A stretch of DNA of 64,000 nt, from contig CAMXCT020001112.1 of NCBI GenBank assembly GCA_947184155.2, forward strand, positions 580,001 through 644,000, in the 5' to 3' direction. The first letter of the stretch is position 1, and every line of letters begins with the position of its first letter. Under the pieces are notes generated by a model that saw only the letters and a program-made list of their open reading frames with translations, was not told the origin of the DNA and did no database searches. Below are positions 12,234-21,000 of the stretch, piece after piece. The translations under genes were made by a program, and so were the position numbers. Source of the stretch: Cladocopium goreaui. Its lineage: Eukaryota; Sar; Dinophyceae; Suessiales; Symbiodiniaceae.

Positions 12234-15042
12234 CCCCCTTATTAACCCATCAGCAGAGCTATCTTTAATGGTGTATCTGGGATCATCATTTTCACCGTAT
12301 TCATCGCTCCAGGAACCATACCATGTGTTTGAAACCAGTTCTTTTTTCGGGTACAACTATATATAAATATATAGTTATATAATTATATAGTTATCCCATA
12401 TAAAGTTCTACATATATATATATATACATTTAAAAAAATGTAATGGCAAGTAAATAAAAATGTATATGTATGTCTTTTTTATTGTTCCAGATAAATGAGA
12501 TTGAGCACTAAATCATGTGCATTCACTTGGTTCATAAGTTGGCGTTTGAATTTAAAAGGCAGTATGAATTTTTGCTCGACCTGAGTTGAAGGGGGAGGGC
12601 CTAGTGTCAAAAGACTGGCTCTATGGTTTTGGTTTCCGCGGTATCAGTTGCAGCCAACAAACCCAACACTCACCGTAACCCAAAAAAATGCATCATGACC
12701 CACAATTAAAACTGCTGGTTCCATTCTGATATCGAATCCTCCTTCCATTGGCATCTGGGCAATCCACTGATATGTGTGATTTGAGATGTTTTGAGTATGC
12801 AACATTGCTTCTTGTGTTTCTCGCGTTCCTTCCCTGACCCTAGACCATGGTTGCTGCGCCCAGGAGGTATTTATTTTTCCGGGAATGTTCATGTTGATTT
12901 GAAGTTTGGCTTTGCTTCAGCCAAGAAGGTGGAAAATAGACAAGACCTGGTTGCAACTGGACTGGCATATATGTATATATATATATACAAGATTGAAACC
13001 ATGCCTGGCCATCATTCTTTTTGGTGGGGGAACTTTGAAAAAAGACCTCCAAAACTCTCCACCAGGCACCAGCGCATTCTCCCGCATGTAGAGACTGTTG
13101 GCTAAACACGCTCCACTGATCGCCAGCACTGCATTGGCAGAGGCAAACATGGACACTTGCCTAAGAGATGGGCTGGGCCTCAAACTTTGGGGCAACAGCC
13201 ACGATCACTGGGAATTCGAAAAAAAAATCGGTTGTCCGCCATCCGAAGCTCGGGAATTTTTCTAGGACTCTCTGGTTGCTCCTTTCCCCAATATCAACTA
13301 TCACTTCCATAGTTGGGTTATGGGAGGTCGAGATATTATAACTATAAGGTGGTCTCGGGCGTACAGAACGAAAGAACTGTTCCGAGTTGAGAAATGTTCA
13401 ATTGGGCTTGTCTGAAAATGATGGGAAAACCCCATTCCAACCATTGCTTCATCATCATTGTCCCTATTTCAAGAGCCATAAATAGGGGGTCTATCCCATT
13501 CTAAGACACAACCTCCAATTTAGAATCCTGGAATGGCCATTGACATAATATATCCTTGGTTCACTCTGCTGCTGAGTCAAGTCCTTCTTTCAACAAGTGT
13601 CATTGGATGGTCGAAGGGTCGCGGGCTCATGGGCAGACCAAGAATCTTCAGGGGATATGGAAACACCTATGGACTTACACCCTTGAAAATCAGAAAATCA
13701 CCATTTTCGATGGGAAAATCAACTATAATAACTATAAATGGCCATTTTAAATAGCTACGTTAGTTTGCCAGAGGGTACACCCTGGAGATGTTTCCAAATC
13801 CCATGAGCGGAAAAGAACCTGGAGATACACCCACCGTAGATTTCCGGGGCCTGAGTCAGTCAAGCCAAGCTTCTCGGTGAAGGTCAGATTCTCGCAATAG
13901 ATCAGGGTGTGGTTCCGTCCCGGCAGCGTTCCCAGAGCATCAACAACCTCTGTGAAGCTTTTCGGTGGGTCCTACGGTCCTATGTGAGGCCGGTCTTCCC
14001 AAACTCAGTTCCTTTTGGTGGTTTCCTCACAGTACCATCATTCCAGTTATATTCTTTAGTGATCTTTAGTTGTTGTGGAAAACTTGTAGTTTCTCCAGAA
14101 TATTTTTGGTGGCCCAGTGGCCCAGTACTTCCAACAAAAACCAAGAGGCTCGGCCGACCCTGCCAACTGCCATCGTTGATGAATTGGTTGATCAACTTCT
14201 CATGAAAATTTGGCAAGTTTGGGGTATCATTTCCGGGCGAAGCCATAAATACCTACGAGCGAAGGGTTTAAGTCACATCAGTTGGGCAGAAGTCACATCA
14301 ACCCCATGTAACAGCGAGTTGGAAGAAAGTCACATCAACTGGGCAAAAGTCACATCAAAATATCAAAATCCCAATGGCACACCGGCTTTCAAGGAATGTT
14401 GTTATATCTCCAAAAATGAAGAAAACATTGCGCACACTGAGGTATTCACATATGTTTAAACTATGTTTTCAAAGGATATATTTAGGAATCACCATGGCAC
14501 ACGGCCTCCCAGATCTTTAACTTTGTTTCCTAACAAACATAGATTTCCATGTAATAGCTATGGGCAACATCATCACATCAACAACGTTAAAATCTGAAAA
14601 CCCAGTGGCACACCGCTGTCAACATCCGCTTCCGCTTGAATGTTTCATAAGTTCTGCCTTCTGTAAACATTCCCTCTCTCTGCTGGCGTCTCCCGCCCGT
14701 ATCTCCAAACAAGGCGACCGAGACTGTAATTTTCTTTTTCGGCAAAATGTTTGCACCAGCGGCAGCAGCAGCAGGAGGAAGCAGCAGCAGCAGCAGGAGG
14801 AGGAGGAGGAAGCAGCAGCAGGAGGAGGAGGAAGCAGCAGCAGCAGCAGGAGGCAGCAGCAGCAGGAGGCAGCAGCAGCAGCAGGAGGCAGCAGCAGCAT
14901 CAGCAGGCGGAAGCAGCAGCAGCAGCAGGCGGAAGCAGCAGCAGCAGCAGCAGGAGGCAGCAGCAGGAGGCAGCAGCAGGAGGCAGCAGCAGCAGCAGCA
15001 GAAGGAAGCCGCAGCCGCAGCAGCAGCAGGAGGCAGCAGCAA

Positions 15043-15074
<32 letters not shown>

Positions 15075-18000
15075 GCAGCAGCAGCAGCAGCAGGGCAGCA
15101 GCAACATGCAGCAGGAGGCAGCAGCAACAGCATCAGCAGCAGGAGGCAGCAGCAGGAGGCAGCAGCAGGAGGCAGCAGCAGGAGGCAGCAGCAGCAGCAG
15201 AAGGAAGCCGCAGCCGCAGCAGCAGCAGCAGCAGGAGGCAGCAGCAACAGCAGCAGGAGGCAGCAGCAACAGCAGCAGCAACAGCAGCAGCAACAGCAGC
15301 AGCAGCAGCAGGAGGCAGCAGCAAGGAGCAGCAAGCAAGCAGCAAGCAAGCAGAAAGCAAGCAGAAAGCAGCAACCAGCGTTTGCCCCGTTGAAAGAATA
15401 ATGAAATATAAATAAGTTTTATAAATCAACGCAATACAAAAATTGAACTTTTTCTAGGCGCACGGCCCCAAAACAATGAAATCGTCCAATTACTAAAAGA
15501 TGTGGTGATGCCAAACTTGAACTTTTTCCAGGCGCACGGCCTCCCGATACAACTTCTACGAGCTGATACGACTTAACGCTAGGGCTAGTAGGGTCAAATA
15601 GAATCATGTCAACAAAACATTGCGCACAGCGATGAAAAAGTGTTCGAATCAATAACCCATCAAAGAAAGAACTATCAAAATCTATACGAAACACTGCGCG
15701 CACGCAGGTGTGATACGACTTCAGGTCGATTGATACGACTTAAGCCTAGTGGTAGTATATAATATTATATAATACCTAGACCCTCCAAGTACCTCAAAAA
15801 AAAACGGCAAAAGTACCAAAGTTGCCTTTTTTAGCGGTATTTGGAGGGTCTATGTATGTCTCTCTAGTAAAACGTTTTACAGGGAGTTTAAGGAACCACT
15901 CTTCACATCTCTTCCCGCAAGGAATGGGAATGCCTCAAACGACCCAACCTTGGCCATTGCCATGGTCAAATGAGGCTTCTCTTGTCATCTTGGCTTGTGC
16001 AAGATCACTCCCAACCCCTCGAAATCAACATGTTCAAATGGATTTTTTTTTGCAAGGCCAAGACGTGCAGTGCTCTTTTTTTTTGGAGCTTGTAAGTTCT
16101 ACATCACCAAGAGGGTCTACCCTTTGGTAATTTAACATAGCTATTGAAAATCACCATTTTTAATGGGAAAATCCACTATTAATGGTCATTTTCAAAAGCT
16201 ACGTTAAATTACCAGAGGGTCTACATCTGCCAGTCCCCCGTGACCCTCAAGTGGCGCCTCTGGAAGATTCTCGATTCGTCGGCGTTCGTGACGGTCGATG
16301 AGAAGGAGGTCCGCCGGAAGCCGCCTGAGGTCGTTCTGAAGCAACCCTTCTAAAAGGAAAGGCAGCTAAAGGCAGTTTCCAAAGATGGAAGAACTACATA
16401 GAACTACTACTTCTGAGTCAGATAGATTCGTTACGTGCTTGGTTTAAGGGTACATCTTCCATTTTTTCTTGGACATCTTTGTGAAACTGCGGTCAGATCG
16501 GTCAGGTTCAAGCCCAAAGCGATCAGATTCAAATCTTGATACTTCCTCTTATCTCTTCACTTTCATAGTTCCTTCCCCCAGTATCCACCTAATATTGAAC
16601 TACCCTCTGGTAAACTAACATAGCTATTGAAAATGGCCATTTATAGTGAGTTTTCCTATTAAAAATGTTGATTTTCCATAGTTATGTTAGTTTACCAGTG
16701 GGTAAATGATCCCAACCTTTTGGGGGATGGGATAATTGCCCAAAGGTTCCTTAGATTTTCCCAGTATTTCCCAAAGGAGCCTGAGATTTAAGGCCAGAAA
16801 AGCGTGTCGCACACGGCGACTGGGTTGCTCATCGGCCACATCTGCCATAATCGCCTAATGAGAGGAATTGTTGTTTGGCCAAGAAGCATGGCGAAATTCA
16901 GGGTTAACACATCTTAAAACGTCTTTAAAACATATTGAAACCATAAGAATCTGGTGACGTACTGATGGGCACCCCCCTGAGGTGAGGTTACATAAACATG
17001 GGACACCACCCTTTTGTCATCGTTTATGGTGATGCCCCATGTGACGACAAACATATAGAAATCATCATGTGTGGTGACGTACTGATGAGGCCTGAACATC
17101 AAACCACTTCCTGAGTGAAGCAAATGTGGAAGAAAACATCGCAGAAAAGTCAAATTCACCAGCAGCACCAACAAAAAGATACGAAAATTACTTTACTTCG
17201 TGTGATCCCCACCATGACATTTCTACATTTTCTTACTGGCAAATCTCCTGGCATTCTATCTGACATATCTTCTGACAATCTATTTGGCATTCTATCTGGC
17301 ATATCTTCTGGCATATGTTCTGGCATATCTTCTGGCAAATCTTCTGGCATTCTATCTGGCATTCTATTTGGCATTCTATCTGGCATATCTTCTGGCATAT
17401 CTTCTGGCATTCTATCTGACATATCTTCTAGCATTCTATCTGGCATTCTATCTGGCATATCTTCTGGCATATATTCTGACATATTTTCTGGCATTCTATC
17501 TGGCATCCTATCTGGCATTCTATTTGGCATTCTATCTGGCATATCTATCTGGCATATCTTCTGGCATATTTTCTGGCATTCTATCTGGCAAATCTTCTGG
17601 CATTCTATCTGGCATATCTTCTGGCATATTACCTGGCATTCTATCTGGCATATCTTCTGACATATCTTCTGGCATTCTATCTGGCATTCTATCTGGCATT
17701 CTATTTGGCATTCTATCTCTATCTGGCATATCTATCTGGCATATCTTCTGGCAGATTTTCTGGCATTCTATCTGGCAAATCTTCCTACATGAGGTCCGGC
17801 AGGGAACACTTGGCATGGATACTGGGCGTGGATGGCCGTGGTTGAGGTCCGGCAGGGAACACTGGGCGCGGATGGTCGTGGTTGAGGTCCGGCAGGGAAC
17901 ACTGGGCGCGGATGGTCGTGGTTGAGGTCCGGCAGGGAAAACTGGGCGTGGATGGTCGTGGTTGAGGTCCGGCAGGGAACACTGGGCGTGGGTGGTCGTG

Positions 18001-21000
18001 GTTGAGGTCCGGCAGAGAACACTGTGGATCGCGGGTCGCAGTTGAGCAAGGACGACGAGGACGACGAGGACGACGAGGACGACAAGGACGCCAAGGATGA
18101 CAAGGAGGACGAGGAGGAGGAGGACGAGGCAGGAGGAGGCGGAGGAGGAGGAGGGGGAGCAGGAGGAGGAGGCAACTGACATAAAATCTAACAACCCTCA
18201 CCTGGCAGGTGGGGAATTATGGTACTTAGGGTTGAAGAACATGAACATGAGGGCAAGCAACAAGACTTGTCTCAACTTCAAAACGGCACAGGACTGGGCG
18301 AGTGTAACCCACCCACTTTGGAACCCTTTGGTAATTGGACTATCTCCTTTTATACCTTATATTGGACTATGGTGGCCACCGTGTGGCTGCCAACCATTTA
18401 CCAGGCATTTCCCAATGTCTGCAAGTTTCGCGCTATCCCATTTTTCACAAAATAACAAACAAGATGCAGTGTATAATTGTAATTCTGACTTCTCCCAAAA
18501 AAAAAAATGCCAATACCAGTACCCCCTTCTTACCTCTCCAAAAAATCCCCCAAAAAACTCCACCACCACTCCCAGGCAGTACCGAGCCGCCCGCGCCCTT
18601 CCCTGCTGATCGCGTCCGAAGCTGCTGCGCGGCCCCGCACCTCCCAGCAGCACCTCTTCAGCGAAAACCAGGCGGCAGGGAGGGAAACTCAGCACGCGCT
18701 CGTCGTTCAGGCCTGGCGGGGGATGGGGGATGGGGTTTCGATGCGGAGAAATCCAACGTGTTGTTGATTTGACATCAAGAAAGTGCCATGAAAGCCAAGT
18801 GGTCTCAAGTCTTAAATCCCTACTTTTTGGTCACTAAATGAAGCAGGAAACTTGCGGTTCAGTGACCAGAAGTAGAGATTGATATAAGTTACGAGCTGGT
18901 TGGGAACACATGGAAAACACATGGAAAACGGCTTAAATCAGAATCACCCATTAACAATGGGAACAAAAGGCATAAAAGGTGTTCTTCATAACCTGAACTG
19001 ACTAGGAAAGTGATGGAAAATGAATGAGAATGATTATGTACTAGAGCCAGTGTCATAATATGTAGCTGTAAATAATGTGGTAAACCCTAAAAAACAACCA
19101 TCCCCAAGTCATCACCGTTTTCATGGGTGCTATGTTTACCATCCCCATGGTAGGTTTGTGGCAGCCAGGGTTACGGTTTCCCACATGACCTGTGCCTGAC
19201 CGGGTGATCATCACACGTGTTTACACTGAGAAAAGCATGGACGTTTGGCGCTGGAGGGAGATATACTCAGCCACATGGAAAAATGCAATTCTTCATTCTA
19301 TAGTTAAGAAAAACACACATTTGAAATCCCTGTGATTGATGGTTCATCAATTCAAACATCAGTTAACACCAACATCCCAAAGACGCCTAGCAAACGCAGG
19401 CTCTCGCGTATATAGGGCGACCCTTGGCCCTTCCTCAGCCCATCTTTTCGATCGGTGGATCCTGGGATAACCAATGGAAAATGCCATTTTGAAGAGGGGA
19501 AATCATGAAAAAAGCATGGTTAATCATTTGTTAATAGTGGTTCATCATGGTTATTAACCATGGTTAATAGTGGTTATCCCAATATTGGTGAATAGTGGTT
19601 AATCATTGTTAATAATTGGTAATTGAAGATAACCATTGGTTAATTATTCTTAATATAGTGGTAGTGGTATATAAATAATGGTTCTTAACCACTATTAACC
19701 ATCTAAAATGATCTAAATCAACTCATCGCTTCGAGACTCAGTCCTCGCCTTCTACTGCTTACTTCCCTATTTGGCGAAACTCATGTTACATCATGACAAT
19801 ATCGTGGAATATCCCTTCGTCCCCGCATGTGTTCCTTTTTCGCTTCCCACGTTCTTACTTAAACTGTTCGTATCTGTTGCATGTCTCATGTCCCTTCAAG
19901 AACTCCTTGAACCCCAGGGCCCCAGCCCCGCACAACTCCCCCACGTTGCACCGCCGTGTCGCTTGTTGGGGTGCGGAATGAGCACCAGCAGCGACTCATC
20001 CTCTACCAGCCGAGGCAGCAAGGTGACCAAACGGGCCAGTGCCACTGTCGTGAAATGGTAGTAGTTACCTGCAGAGGTGAAACTGAGACAAAGGATCTTC
20101 AATCATTGGATTGGTTTAAGGGAAAATCTACAGAAAACCACTTTTTTTACCATTATATAAATGTAGGCTTTTCTTGTAAATCTTCCCATTAAATATGGTT
20201 TTTTACCATGGACTTTACCATGAAATATGGTGGTTGTCCTGCAAATTGTCCAGTCAACCGATCCAAGGATTTAAATTTATCAAACCAACCACTGTTAGTG
20301 ATTCGCGCAAGTCCCCAAGCTGCCAACAATGACCAAGGAAAACTCATCTACATGAGCTTGGGCAGCATCATCTTTAAACCAAACACCTCTAGGGGGTTTG
20401 TAAACCAACAACAAGGGTGAGGTATAGTTGATCATAGGTCATCTTTGAGTTTGGTGATCATAACTGCAGTCGGTGGTGCCCCAGGTCAGGGTTCATGCCG
20501 GTTTGTTGAACATGAAAAATGGTGAAACATCTTTTGTGGTGAAACTGTTAAACTTCATGGGATTTGAATGGATTTTACCCATGCTAAGTTTCTGGAATAC
20601 GTCCAACTCTTGATGAAGCAAGTGTTCAAATTCCGGGTGAACTGCAGATGAATTCGATCGAAGACGACCCACTGAAACGCCAAAAACCACCGTCGGCGAA
20701 ACCCATCGAAAAGATGTAGCAAAGAGCAAGGCATCAACTCACATAATTAGCCTCTGGTAAATTAACAGTTGGACCCTCAGAATGTTAGCCATCTTTTAAG
20801 TGGAAACTCATCTTCCAACCCCGGACTCATGGCAGGGTCTATGTATAATAGGAGGATGGGATTACCAACAAATATATATATATATATATATATTATCTTT
20901 ATGTATATATATATATATATGTGTATATACATATGTATATATACACGTATATGTATATGTATATATACACGTATATATATATACGTATAGATATATATAT

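Larger units (their letters stand above)
2954..12673 (-). other. 9.7-kb intron of the GT61-like gene
   Basis: Lies between the acceptor at 2953 (ATCAAAG|CGT) and the donor at 12674 (TTACG|GTGAGTG). It contains the decamer satellite, the duplicated RCC1-like block, the trinucleotide tract, the 95-bp repeat family, tetra- and pentanucleotide tracts and several MITEs. 9770-10440 is low-GC sequence in which no feature was seen. Confidence 0.55.
16336..18569 (-). other. Intron of the GT61-like gene with stacked tandem repeats
   Basis: 2.2-kb intron (acceptor CTTCAG|AAC at 16335; donor GGA|GTGGTG at 18570). It holds a MITE-A and three adjacent tandem arrays. 16705-17220 shows nothing beyond two direct copies of 'gtggtgacgtactgatg'-like sequence. 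Confidence 0.5.

Noticed and set aside
14070..14459. 130-codon plus-strand frame
   Set aside because: Spans a short tandem repeat (S-H-I-N-W-A-K-V-T), no domain, no splice or codon support.
14560..15429. Long open frames rich in Q, S, A or C
   Set aside because: CAG-rich repeat open on both strands; no non-repeat domain.
17115..18201. Repetitive M-P-D-R, L-A-F-Y and P-rich peptides
   Set aside because: Arise from the 15-bp and 40-bp tandem arrays.
19389..19461. Minus-strand island [15 protein letters not shown], resembling the GT61 I-x-R motif
   Set aside because: The better motif lies at 16.3 kb in the right order, and exons 20096-19952 and 18712-18570 join in phase without it.
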